Shown here one piece after another: positions 26,643-33,638 of a DNA stretch of 64,000 nt (its first letter is position 1; each line of letters opens with the position of its first letter). A model generated the notes under the pieces. It saw only the letters and a program-made list of their open reading frames with translations. It was not told the DNA's origin and did no database searches. Position numbers and translations under genes: made by a program. Origin of the DNA: Mycolicibacterium rhodesiae (GTDB taxonomy: Bacteria; Actinomycetota; Actinomycetes; Mycobacteriales; Mycobacteriaceae); assembly GCF_002086695.1 (NCBI RefSeq), contig NZ_MVIH01000021.1, forward strand, positions 1-64,000, read 5' to 3'.

Positions 26643-27980
26643 TCACACCGTCCTGAAATCGATCGACGTGACCCACTTGGTGCTGTGCACACCGGGCAGC
26701 GCCGGCACGATGATGCGCGCGGGGAACCCGTGATCGGGGGACAGGTCGGCATCGTTGACCTTCAACGCCAGCAGGGCGTCCTGATGCGTTACCTGATTTC
26801 CTTGCAGCGTCGCCTGATTGAAGCCATACCGCTCGATGGAGCGGACGTAGGCCGAGCTGGGATTGGGTACTCCGGCCAACATGGCCAGATTACGTAGCGG
26901 TACGCCCGTCCAGCTCTGAGTGCTCGACCATCCCTCCACACAGGCGATCGGCAAGGTGGCGGTGTGCTGCGTCATTGCCAGCAGCGCCGCACGATCGAGC
27001 ACCACGGCTCGCGGTCCACCGCTCAAGGTCAACCGCCAGACGTCACCGGTGGCGCGTGGATCGATGAGCGATGCCGCGAAAGTCTTGTTCACTTCGAAGT
27101 CGTTGGGTCCGTTGCCCAGGTCGCGGCCACGCGGCAGGAGGAGCGCTGCGTACCGCGCGATTCCTCCGATCGTCTGCCCCGCGGTGAGAACCGCCATGAA
27201 CACCGAACCTGCGCCGACGAGAAGGAGCGCACCACGCCGGCTCACCGTCGCGGGCGCGGGTTCAACGGCGACCAACCCGTCAGGGTCCGCCGGCTCCGGA
27301 AGGGTTTCCGCCGCCGAGGTCCTCAACACCTGGCGAAACGGCAGTGACCGCAGGCCGGTTCGCATCTTCGGGATCTTGATGGCGATGTGGACGAGGAACC
27401 CCGCGATGAACACCCAGGCGCCGAAGTAGTGCGCAGTGTAGAAACTGAATCCAAAGATGTAGTCGTACTGGATGTTCAGTACCCCGGTCACGATTTCGAA
27501 GAGGATGCCGCCGACCAGCATGATCAGCGAGACACGTTCGATGAGTTGCGCGAGCGACCGCGAGGGCGGCCAGGAGAAGAAGCGTGGGATGACCGACCAC
27601 AACTTCGCCAGGACGACCGGGATCAGAATCAGGCCCAGCCCCACATGGAGACCCTGCGTGAGCCGATACAACCAGGACGGGTCGGTCGGCCAGTTGAACG
27701 TCGGGAGCTTCAGCAACCCCACATCGGCTGGGATCGCCTGTCCGAACTGGGGGCCGTACGCGATGTACGAGAGCAAGCCGGTGATGACGACAACGGGCAG
27801 CGTGATCAGCAGCACCAGGCCGAATACCGAGGTCAACCAGGGCCCGCGCAACGGGCTTCGCCAGCGGCGGAGATGGTCGGCCCCGGGAGGCGGATGCTTA
27901 TCCACGTTGCGCCACAGTATCTTTGGGAAGCCGTAACCGCCCGTGTCGGCGGGCGGTTCGCCGCGGTCGTCGCTGTCCAT
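26643..27980 (-). CDS. Cytochrome b-like membrane domain fused to YedY/sulfite-oxidase-fold molybdopterin domain
   Basis: A 445-residue fusion. Residues 1 to about 205 hold four helices with histidines at 112 (GLHVGLG), 184 (TAHYFGA) and 198 (LVHIAIK), consistent with a haem b membrane domain. Another helix at about 249-270 follows an SRRG sequence. The C-terminal domain (about 290-445) is an oxidoreductase molybdopterin-binding domain: IACVEGWS supplies Cys347 as the molybdenum ligand, followed by WTGVPL and GFPARIIVP, as in E. coli YedY/MsrP. An extracytoplasmic reductase fed by quinol through haem is the likely design, as in MsrPQ but on one chain. The ATG at 27980 is used; upstream residues are frame noise. 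Confidence 0.85.
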   Translation of the reverse strand: MDSDDRGEPPADTGGYGFPKILWRNVDKHPPPGADHLRRWRSPLRGPWLTSVFGLVLLITLPVVVITGLLSYIAYGPQFGQAIPADVGLLKLPTFNWPTDPSWLYRLTQGLHVGLGLILIPVVLAKLWSVIPRFFSWPPSRSLAQLIERVSLIMLVGGILFEIVTGVLNIQYDYIFGFSFYTAHYFGAWVFIAGFLVHIAIKIPKMRTGLRSLPFRQVLRTSAAETLPEPADPDGLVAVEPAPATVSRRGALLLVGAGSVFMAVLTAGQTIGGIARYAALLLPRGRDLGNGPNDFEVNKTFAASLIDPRATGDVWRLTLSGGPRAVVLDRAALLAMTQHTATLPIACVEGWSSTQSWTGVPLRNLAMLAGVPNPSSAYVRSIERYGFNQATLQGNQVTHQDALLALKVNDADLSPDHGFPARIIVPALPGVHSTKWVTSIDFRTV

Positions 27981-27985
27981 GTGGA

Positions 27986-28294
27986 CTAGTTGCCGATCGG
28001 GCAGGAGAGGTCTACGTAGACGACACCGGCATTGCCCGGATCCATTCGCATCATGAGGGAGCCGTCGGCCATCATCATGACCGTCAGGCCGTGCACGCCG
28101 TTGACCGTACAGCGGGACAGCGGCATGGTCGTCGACGGTCCATTGAATTGCACGGTGTAGCCCTGGTCTTGCAGAGCTTTGACAACGTCTGCCGCCGATC
28201 CGCTGTTGATCGGGATGGCCGTCGCGACACCGGCAGTGCATAGGCCGACGCCCGCGGCGAGGCCCATCGCGGCAGCGAACAGGGTGATCTTCAC
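27986..28294 (-). CDS. Small secreted protein with clustered methionines
   Basis: A 102-residue protein with a clear signal peptide (FAAAMGLAAGVGLCTAGVATA) and a mature part of about 75 residues with two cysteines (SRCTV and LSCPIGN) that may form a disulfide. Seven methionines occur in the mature part, six of them in one 11-residue stretch, VMMMADGSLMMRM. It belongs to a small-protein type common in mycobacteria (AADVVKALQDQGYTVQFNG, then LSRCTVNGVHGL, then VYVDLSCP), but other members as I recall them do not carry this Met cluster. The GTG at 28294 follows a GGAGG site. It lies 5 bases before the molybdopterin fusion gene, behind a candidate ECF promoter. Confidence 0.8.
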   Translation of the reverse strand: MKITLFAAAMGLAAGVGLCTAGVATAIPINSGSAADVVKALQDQGYTVQFNGPSTTMPLSRCTVNGVHGLTVMMMADGSLMMRMDPGNAGVVYVDLSCPIGN

Positions 28295-28355
28295 AGGGAG
28301 TTCCTCCGGGTCGTGCGCCATGTCTGGTGAGGCGCGCTGGGTGGTACGACCTTGA

Positions 28356-28382
28356 GTGATGAGGACAGTCGGATGCGTTACA
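28356..28382 (-). promoter_or_regulatory. Candidate ECF sigma promoter for secreted protein-redox operon
   Basis: On the minus strand TGTAAC (28382-28377) is followed after 18 bases by CAC (28358-28356, context ATCACT). The same GTAAC-N18-CAC arrangement occurs upstream of the sigma gene and of the DUF417 gene. The element lies 62 bases before the secreted protein's GTG and just after the anti-sigma stop. Sequence around the -35 (CGGCTGTAACGC) matches the DUF417 site at 11 of 12 bases. Confidence 0.5.
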
Positions 28383-28399
28383 GCCGTGCGCGGGAGCGG

Positions 28400-28639
28400 T
28401 CAGCTCCAGTCACGGAATGCGTTGAGCAACCTGACGCGGAACTCGGGATCGACCTGTTCCTGGCTGATTCGGCCGACCGTCTCAATCGTGACCCGGAATT
28501 GCTGCAGATAGTTCTCGCACCCGTCGCAGTCGAGCAGGTGCATGTCGAAGCGCGCCCTTGCCGCTGGGTCCAGTGATCCGTCGAGGTATGCGGTGACGAG
28601 TTCGACCAACTCGGTGCAGTCCATGCCCCTGGTGTTCAT
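28400..28639 (-). CDS. Zinc-finger anti-sigma factor (ZAS type, soluble)
   Basis: A 79-residue protein with the anti-sigma zinc finger: Cys near the start (MDCTEL) and H-x3-C-x2-C in MHLLDCDGCENYL. There is no membrane helix, so it is a cytoplasmic anti-sigma like RsrA, in which the zinc-binding cysteines can act as a redox switch. The ATG at 28639 overlaps the sigma stop by ATGA, giving strict coupling to the sigma gene as expected for stoichiometric control. Longer upstream frames overlap the sigma gene and are rejected. Confidence 0.87.
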   Translation of the reverse strand: MNTRGMDCTELVELVTAYLDGSLDPAARARFDMHLLDCDGCENYLQQFRVTIETVGRISQEQVDPEFRVRLLNAFRDWS

Positions 28640-29271
28640 CGTGCCTCCCGCACGTAGTCTTCGAGCGCCTGCCTGATCGCGGCACGGCCGCGGTGCAGCA
28701 GTACACGCTGGTTGGCCACACTCAGGTCCAGTAATTCGCACACCTCAGCGGAGCCGAATCCCAGCAGATCTCGCAGGCTGACGACCATACGTTGCCGCTC
28801 CGGGAGCTTGTCCAATTCGCGACGTGCGAGATCGAGGAACTCCGCTCCCAACACGGTGCCCTCGGGGGTGTCGGGGAATGGGACCGGGGCGCGGTCGTCC
28901 TTCCAATGTCCGGGCCACTCCGAGTCGCCCGGCGGGCGGAATCTATCCGGGTCGACGGTGCCTCCCGCCGCGGCCAGTTCGGCATCGGCGTCACGTCGGT
29001 CTCGGAGGCCGCGGGTCTTGGCGATGTTGATCATCACCGTGAAAAGCCAAGTGCGAAGCGATGATCGGCCTTCGAATTTCTCTATGCCTTTCATCAACGC
29101 GATCCAGGTCTCCTGGACCACCTCTTCGGCCGATTCGTGGGTGCGGACGTAGCCGCGTGCCACCCGCAGCAGCGCGGGGGTGTAGCGGTCGACCAACCGG
29201 GCGAAGGACAACTCGTCCCCGGCACGCAGTGCTGCGACGAGCGCTGTCTCGTCGTCTTCCGTCTCGACCAT
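28636..29271 (-). CDS. ECF sigma factor
   Basis: A 211-residue extracytoplasmic-function sigma factor. Region 2 (about residues 18-92) has RYTPALLRVARGYVRTHES, EEVVQETWIALMKGI and RTWLFTVMINIAKT. Region 4 (about 148-205) has LDKLPERQRMVVSLRD, LLGFGSAEVCELLDLS and a VANQRVLLHRGRAAIR recognition helix. An acidic/Pro-rich linker of about 45 residues lies between them. It is co-transcribed with a zinc-finger anti-sigma and is probably autoregulated through the GTAAC-N18-CAC element upstream. It is not one of the M. tuberculosis sigma factors I can name from sequence. Confidence 0.94.
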   Translation of the reverse strand: MVETEDDETALVAALRAGDELSFARLVDRYTPALLRVARGYVRTHESAEEVVQETWIALMKGIEKFEGRSSLRTWLFTVMINIAKTRGLRDRRDADAELAAAGGTVDPDRFRPPGDSEWPGHWKDDRAPVPFPDTPEGTVLGAEFLDLARRELDKLPERQRMVVSLRDLLGFGSAEVCELLDLSVANQRVLLHRGRAAIRQALEDYVREAR

Positions 29272-29353
29272 CGAGACGGAATGTTATCCGCTCAGCGGTA
29301 GTCGTATTCGGGGTCACCCATCGGGCCTGCTCCTTCCGTCTGCTGTTTGTGCA

Positions 29354-29380
29354 GTGGTCTGACCCGTCGAAACCGTTACG
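29354..29380 (-). promoter_or_regulatory. Candidate autoregulatory ECF promoter for sigma/anti-sigma genes
   Basis: On the minus strand CGTAAC (29380-29375) is followed after 18 bases by CAC (29356-29354, context ACCACT), 82 bases before the sigma start. Its -35 half is one arm of an inverted repeat, CGTTAC at 29374-29379 with GTAACG at 29394-29399, centre to centre 20 bases, so the two divergent promoters share the intergenic region back to back. Confidence 0.5.
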
Positions 29381-29392
29381 CCGTTGTGCGGA

Positions 29393-29419
29393 TGTAACGC
29401 GCCGTGCCTTCGGCGGCAC
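29393..29419 (+). promoter_or_regulatory. Candidate ECF promoter for DUF417 gene
   Basis: TGTAAC at 29393-29398 is followed after 18 bases by CAC at 29417-29419 (context GGCACC), 34 bases before the DUF417 start. Spacing is identical to the two other sites in this locus. The -10 part is the weakest of the three, with only CAC conserved. Confidence 0.45.
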
Positions 29420-29452
29420 CAATCCGTCGAACAGACGACGAAAGGTTCCACG

Positions 29453-29962
29453 ATGACCGCTTTCCAAGCACCACCGCACGTTCACATAACCGACACGGCC
29501 GCAACCACAGTCGGCTCACTGGCAGCGCGCTATGGACTCGTGATTGTGATCGCGTGGATCGGCGCGCTGAAGTTCACCGACTACGAAGCGCACGGCATCC
29601 AGCCCCTGGTGGCCAACAGCCCGATCATGAGTTGGGTGTACGGGATCTTTTCGGTGACGGCGTTCTCGACAGCGCTGGGTGTCGTCGAACTGGCCACGGC
29701 GCTGCTGCTCGCAGTCGCGCCGTGGTGGCCGAGGATCTCGATTCTGGGAAGTGTCGCGGCGATCGGACTCTTCCTCGCCACGCTCAGCTTCCTGGTCACC
29801 ACACCCGGTATCGGCGAAGAGTCCGCCGGTGGCTTTCCGGCGCTGTCGTCCACCGGCCAGTTCTTGGTGAAGGACATCGCCCTTCTCGGGCTGGCGGTGT
29901 GGACGACGAGCGATGCGTTGAGCGCGATCCGCCGCGGTCAGAGCGCCTCCCGTACACACTGA
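29453..29962 (+). CDS. DUF417 (YkgB/RclC-like) membrane protein
   Basis: A 169-residue membrane protein with four helices. The DUF417 signature is seen in VIVIAWIGALKFTDYEAHGIQPLVANSPIMS (in two parts: the first helix, then the FTxYEAxGIxPLVxxSPxMS element), and TPGIGEESAGGFPALS followed by the last helix with LVKDIALLG. E. coli RclC (YkgB) belongs to this family and is part of the reactive-chlorine resistance operon rclABC. The ATG at 29453 follows an AAAGG site; upstream codons to 29384 are not favoured. It is divergent from the ECF sigma gene and shares its promoter motif. Its last 25 bases overlap the convergent LysR gene. Confidence 0.85.
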   Translation: MTAFQAPPHVHITDTAATTVGSLAARYGLVIVIAWIGALKFTDYEAHGIQPLVANSPIMSWVYGIFSVTAFSTALGVVELATALLLAVAPWWPRISILGSVAAIGLFLATLSFLVTTPGIGEESAGGFPALSSTGQFLVKDIALLGLAVWTTSDALSAIRRGQSASRTH

Positions 29963-30825
29963 CGGAGCCAGCGGTGCGCGCCGTCGGCGTCGTGACGGGG
30001 ATGCCAGGCCATGCTGATCGTCAACGGCGGCAGGTCGAGCGGGATGGCAAAGCTCTTGAGGTTCAGCGCTTCCATGGCATAGCGGCCCAGTCCGGCCGCC
30101 ATCATTGCGACCAGGTCGCTACTGCGAACCAGGAATAACCCGCCGGCGGGGGTGGGTGCGCATACGACGACGCGGCGTTGCAGACCGTGCTCGGCGAGCA
30201 GGTCGTCGACCGGCCCGCGGAGTCGTCCCCGGCGGGAGAACACCACGTGCTCGGCGTCGGCAAAGCGTTTGACGGTGACCCGCTGCTTCAGCAGCGGATG
30301 TCCCGCGCGGGCGACGCCGACCATTCGGTCGGTGATCAGTTCCTCGACGCGGATCTCCGGGTCAAGGTGACTTGTCTGGCCCACTTCGAGGTCGACGCCG
30401 CCGTCGCGCAGCGAGTGCGTGTCCTCATGACTTTCGCCGACGAACCGCAGTGTCACACCGGGCGCTTCGGTGCGCACTCGCGCCAGCAACCGTTCGGCGA
30501 CGGTGCTGAGCATGCCGATGTCGCCCATCTGCAATGAGAATGTGCGGGAGAGTCGACGCGGTTCGACGGTCTCGGGTGTGGCGAAAAGCGCTCGGGCGCG
30601 GGCGATCACATCATGGACCTCGGCCTGCATTGCCAGCGCGCGTGGTGTCGGCACCATCTGCCTGCCGGCTCGCACCAGCACCGGGTCGTCCAGCCTGCGC
30701 CGCAACCGCCCCAGCGTGCGACTCATGGCGGGGGCCGATGTGTGCAGGCGCTCGGCGGCCAGACCGACGCTACGCAACTCGAGTAGTGCGTCGAGCGCCA
30801 GCAGCAGGTTCAGATCGAGGTCCAT
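29938..30825 (-). CDS. LysR-family regulator (NodD/SyrM-like subgroup)
   Basis: A 295-residue LysR transcription factor. The N-terminal winged helix is NLLLALDALLELRSVGLAAERLHTSAPAMSRTLGRLRRRL, seen in pieces of the standard pattern, followed by a linker helix and the effector-binding domain (FSLQMGDIGMLSTV onward). The 'DLNLLLALDALL' opening is typical of the LysR subgroup with PBP2_NodD-like domains. ATG at 30825 is preferred over the GTG at 30837. It is divergent from the methyltransferase gene across about 104 bases and probably controls it; the 3' end overlaps the DUF417 gene by 25 bases. Confidence 0.92.
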   Translation of the reverse strand: MDLDLNLLLALDALLELRSVGLAAERLHTSAPAMSRTLGRLRRRLDDPVLVRAGRQMVPTPRALAMQAEVHDVIARARALFATPETVEPRRLSRTFSLQMGDIGMLSTVAERLLARVRTEAPGVTLRFVGESHEDTHSLRDGGVDLEVGQTSHLDPEIRVEELITDRMVGVARAGHPLLKQRVTVKRFADAEHVVFSRRGRLRGPVDDLLAEHGLQRRVVVCAPTPAGGLFLVRSSDLVAMMAAGLGRYAMEALNLKSFAIPLDLPPLTISMAWHPRHDADGAHRWLRQCVREAL

Positions 30826-30929
30826 CGTTGATTCCACTTTGGATAACCCTTACCTATCAATGATGCACTGGAGGTAATTCAGGCTCAAGGATACGTTGGG
30901 GTCATCGATCTGATTGGAAGGAACCCACG

Positions 30930-31598
30930 ATGACCAATTCTCTGACGAACACCCCGATTTCTGTTGTCCTGCAACGCCTCCTGTCGAGCGAGCAGGCCGG
31001 CGACGAAGCCGCCGTCGCAGCGGTTCTCGACGGGTCGAGCTCACCCTGGGATCTCGACGCCGGCCGGCGTGCCGAAATGTTCAAGGACGTCTACATGTCC
31101 GTATCCGGTGTCGGTGGCCAGCTGCTCTACCTGCTGGCCAGGGCTACCGGTGCGCGCAACGTGGTCGAGTACGGCACGTCGTTCGGCGTATCGACGATCC
31201 ATCTCGCGAGTGCGGTCCGTGACAACGGCGGCGGCCTGGTGATCACCACGGAAATGCAGCAGGACAAGGCCGATGCCGCGTTGCGGAACTTCGCCGAGGC
31301 CGGCGTCGCAGACCTGATCGAACTGCGCCTCGGCGATGCCCGCGAGACATTGGTGGACCTGCCGCACGAACCGGATCTGGTGCTGCTGGACGGCTGGCCC
31401 GATCTTGCGATCGACGTCCTGCGCGTGCTCGAACCGAACCTGCGCGCCGGCACGCTGATCCTGGTTGACGATGTGACGGCGGATTTCGGCCGCGATGTCC
31501 ATGGCGCACTGTTGGCCTACCTCGCTGACGAGGCGAACGGCTACGCGACGATGACGCTGCCGATCGCCGACGGCATCGCGGTGGCCGTCCGCCTGTAG
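30930..31598 (+). CDS. O-methyltransferase-like SAM-dependent enzyme
   Basis: A 222-residue class I methyltransferase of the catechol/caffeoyl-CoA O-methyltransferase type. The SAM-binding part is NVVEYGTSFGVSTIHLASAV near residue 73, followed by the acidic end of the second strand (TTEMQQDKAD), the LGDARETL motif and the post-motif DLVLLDGWPDL that in the family holds a metal-binding Asp. The acceptor is unknown. The ATG follows a GGAAGGA ribosome site. It is divergent from a LysR gene, the usual layout for a regulator and its target. Confidence 0.88.
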   Translation: MTNSLTNTPISVVLQRLLSSEQAGDEAAVAAVLDGSSSPWDLDAGRRAEMFKDVYMSVSGVGGQLLYLLARATGARNVVEYGTSFGVSTIHLASAVRDNGGGLVITTEMQQDKADAALRNFAEAGVADLIELRLGDARETLVDLPHEPDLVLLDGWPDLAIDVLRVLEPNLRAGTLILVDDVTADFGRDVHGALLAYLADEANGYATMTLPIADGIAVAVRL

Positions 31599-31603
31599 GG
31601 CTG

Positions 31604-32509
31604 CTATGAGTCGACGGCGCGACGAACGTGCTCGACGATGTGGGCGTAGCTTCGCCGGGTGACGTCGGCGGCGTCGCTCATGATGTTGTAGCCGTGGTCG
31701 ACGCCGGGCACCTCGTGGTACTCCGCCAGCGCGCCGACGGCGTCGAGGCGGGTGGCGTATCGGCGTGCTTCGTCCCGCAGGCGGTCGTGCTCGGCGGTGA
31801 CGATCAGGGCAGGCGCGATACCCGCCAGCTCTGCGGCGTTGCCTTCCCATGCCGGGGAAGCCAACCGGTCGCGGCGTTGGGCTGGATCGGGGATGTACGC
31901 GGTGTCGAAGACCTCACCCATCCACGGCTTCATCACCGCGCGGGGGCCGAGCGCCGAGGGTTTGTCGCGGGTCGGCGTCACCAGATCCAACGGGGCGTAA
32001 TGCAAGACCTGCAAAGCGATATCGGGTCCGCCGTTTTCGAGGGCCAGCCGTGCCACCGCGGCGCTGAGGCTGCCGCCCGCGCTCTGACCACCGACGCAGA
32101 GTCGGGTTCCGTCCCAGTCCCGACCGGGGTCGGCGGCCCAGCACGCGATGTCGTAGAGCTGGTGCGGGGCGGCGGGGAAGCGGTGGCCGGGCGCAAGCAC
32201 ATAGTCGGTGTTGATCACGACCGCGCCGGAGTTGGCAGCCAGATACCGGCACCACGGATCGTCCTGCTCCCGGTGTCCGACCACGAAGCCGCCGCCGTGG
32301 ACATTGACGTACACCGCCGGCGACTCGGCGCCGGGCGATGGGTGATACACCGTGGCCGGTGTCGGCCCGTATCTGGTGGGAATCGTGATCTCCGAGGTGC
32401 GGCCTGCGATTTCCGGAAATCGCACCGCGGCCTTCGGGGCCGGATTGACCGCCGCGGCGAACACGCGCGCGAGCGTGTCGGCGACGAATGGAAGGGACAG
32501 CAGCGACAT
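31604..32509 (-). CDS. Alpha/beta hydrolase of the hormone-sensitive lipase family
   Basis: A 301-residue esterase/lipase (Lip family). The oxyanion motif HGGGFVVGH lies near residue 71, the nucleophile Ser is in GGQSAGGS near residue 143, and the acid-base pair follows in VTAEHDRLRDEA and VPGVDHGYN. The enzyme acts on short acyl esters; no signal peptide is obvious. It lies 18 bases after the lipoprotein-type epoxide-hydrolase-like gene and is probably co-transcribed with it from the promoter divergent to the second LysR gene. Confidence 0.9.
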   Translation of the reverse strand: MSLLSLPFVADTLARVFAAAVNPAPKAAVRFPEIAGRTSEITIPTRYGPTPATVYHPSPGAESPAVYVNVHGGGFVVGHREQDDPWCRYLAANSGAVVINTDYVLAPGHRFPAAPHQLYDIACWAADPGRDWDGTRLCVGGQSAGGSLSAAVARLALENGGPDIALQVLHYAPLDLVTPTRDKPSALGPRAVMKPWMGEVFDTAYIPDPAQRRDRLASPAWEGNAAELAGIAPALIVTAEHDRLRDEARRYATRLDAVGALAEYHEVPGVDHGYNIMSDAADVTRRSYAHIVEHVRRAVDS

Positions 32510-32527
32510 TCGACGATGGTCCTTGAG

Positions 32528-33556
32528 CTAGTGGGTGATCATGCCGTCGACATCGACGACGGCCGCGGCGAATTGCTCCGGCGCCTCCTGAGGGACATTG
32601 TGTCCGATCCGGTTCAGGACGCGGTGCTGGTATGGGCCGGTGTAGATGGCGCGATACGCAGTGCCGTCTTTGGCGGCGCCGTCGAAGTCGCTTGCGATGG
32701 TGATGGTGGGCGCCGTGATGCGGGGCTTGCCGGCAAGCCGTTGTTCGTCTGCGTCGTAACGGGATTCGCCTTGGGCAAGGCTGAGGCGCCAACGGTAGTT
32801 ATGGATCACGATGTCGGCATGGTCCGGGTTGTCGAATGCCGCGGCCGACAGGTCGTAGGCGGCGTCGTCGAAATGCCACAGCGGTGATGCGCTGGACCAG
32901 ATCAGCCGATTGAACGCCTTGGTGTTGCGTCGGTATCCGAGTTCGCCACGTGGCGTGGCGAAATAGTACTGATACCACCAACCGTGTGCGGCCTCGGGAG
33001 GCAGCGGTTCGCGGTTGGCGGCCAGATCGACGACGATGTAGCCGCTGACCGCGACGAGTCCGGCGACGCGCTGGGGCCACAGCGACGCGACGACGTTCGC
33101 GGTGCGACCGCCCCAGTCGTAGCCGCCGAGGATTGCGCGGTCGATGTGTAGCGCGTCCATCAGCGCGATCACATCGGCGCCCAGAGCGGCTTGCTGACCG
33201 TTGCGAAATGCGTCTGCCGACAAGAATCGGGTCGATCCGAAGCCGCGCAGATAGGGCACGATGACGCGGAACCCTTGGTCGGCAAGGATCGCCGAGACGT
33301 CGGCGTAGCTGTGGATGTCGTAGGGCCAGCCGTGCAGCAGGATCACCGGTCGTCCGTCGGCAGGCCCTGCCTCGGTGTAGCCGACGTCGAGCAGACCCGC
33401 CTTGATCTGCTTGATCGGACCGAGCGCGTGCCGCGGCGAGCCGGGTGGGCTGGCGTCGGTGCGTGCCGGCGTGGTGGTCGCACACGCCGAGAGCAGCGCC
33501 GCGCCCCCGGCGACTGCCGTCAGCCGGCCGAGGCTTCGTCTGCTGATGCCGTTCAT
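32528..33556 (-). CDS. Exported alpha/beta hydrolase, epoxide hydrolase/dehalogenase type
   Basis: A 342-residue alpha/beta hydrolase with an export signal that contains both a twin-arginine pattern (SRRSLGRLTAVAGG) and a lipobox (LLSACA), so it is probably a Tat-exported lipoprotein. The oxyanion motif is LLHGWPYD, and the nucleophile is an Asp in GGYDWGGRT, as in epoxide hydrolases and haloalkane dehalogenases, with the His in NRIGHNVPQEAP. The substrate is unknown. It is divergent from the LysR gene at 33639, which probably regulates it. Confidence 0.88.
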   Translation of the reverse strand: MNGISRRSLGRLTAVAGGAALLSACATTTPARTDASPPGSPRHALGPIKQIKAGLLDVGYTEAGPADGRPVILLHGWPYDIHSYADVSAILADQGFRVIVPYLRGFGSTRFLSADAFRNGQQAALGADVIALMDALHIDRAILGGYDWGGRTANVVASLWPQRVAGLVAVSGYIVVDLAANREPLPPEAAHGWWYQYYFATPRGELGYRRNTKAFNRLIWSSASPLWHFDDAAYDLSAAAFDNPDHADIVIHNYRWRLSLAQGESRYDADEQRLAGKPRITAPTITIASDFDGAAKDGTAYRAIYTGPYQHRVLNRIGHNVPQEAPEQFAAAVVDVDGMITH

Positions 33557-33627
33557 GCCTCCAGTTCACGCCATCCGGGTCATCGCGTCCAACGATTTGT
33601 ATTGATGTGTGTCATCTATAGAACCGA

Positions 33628-33633
33628 TAGACT
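33628..33633 (+). promoter_or_regulatory. Probable -10 element of a leaderless LysR transcript
   Basis: TAGACT matches the mycobacterial -10 consensus and ends 5 bases before the ATG at 33639. Initiation 6-7 bases downstream would fall on the start codon, and no ribosome site precedes the ATG, so translation is probably leaderless. Confidence 0.45.
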
Positions 33634-33638
33634 CGGGT

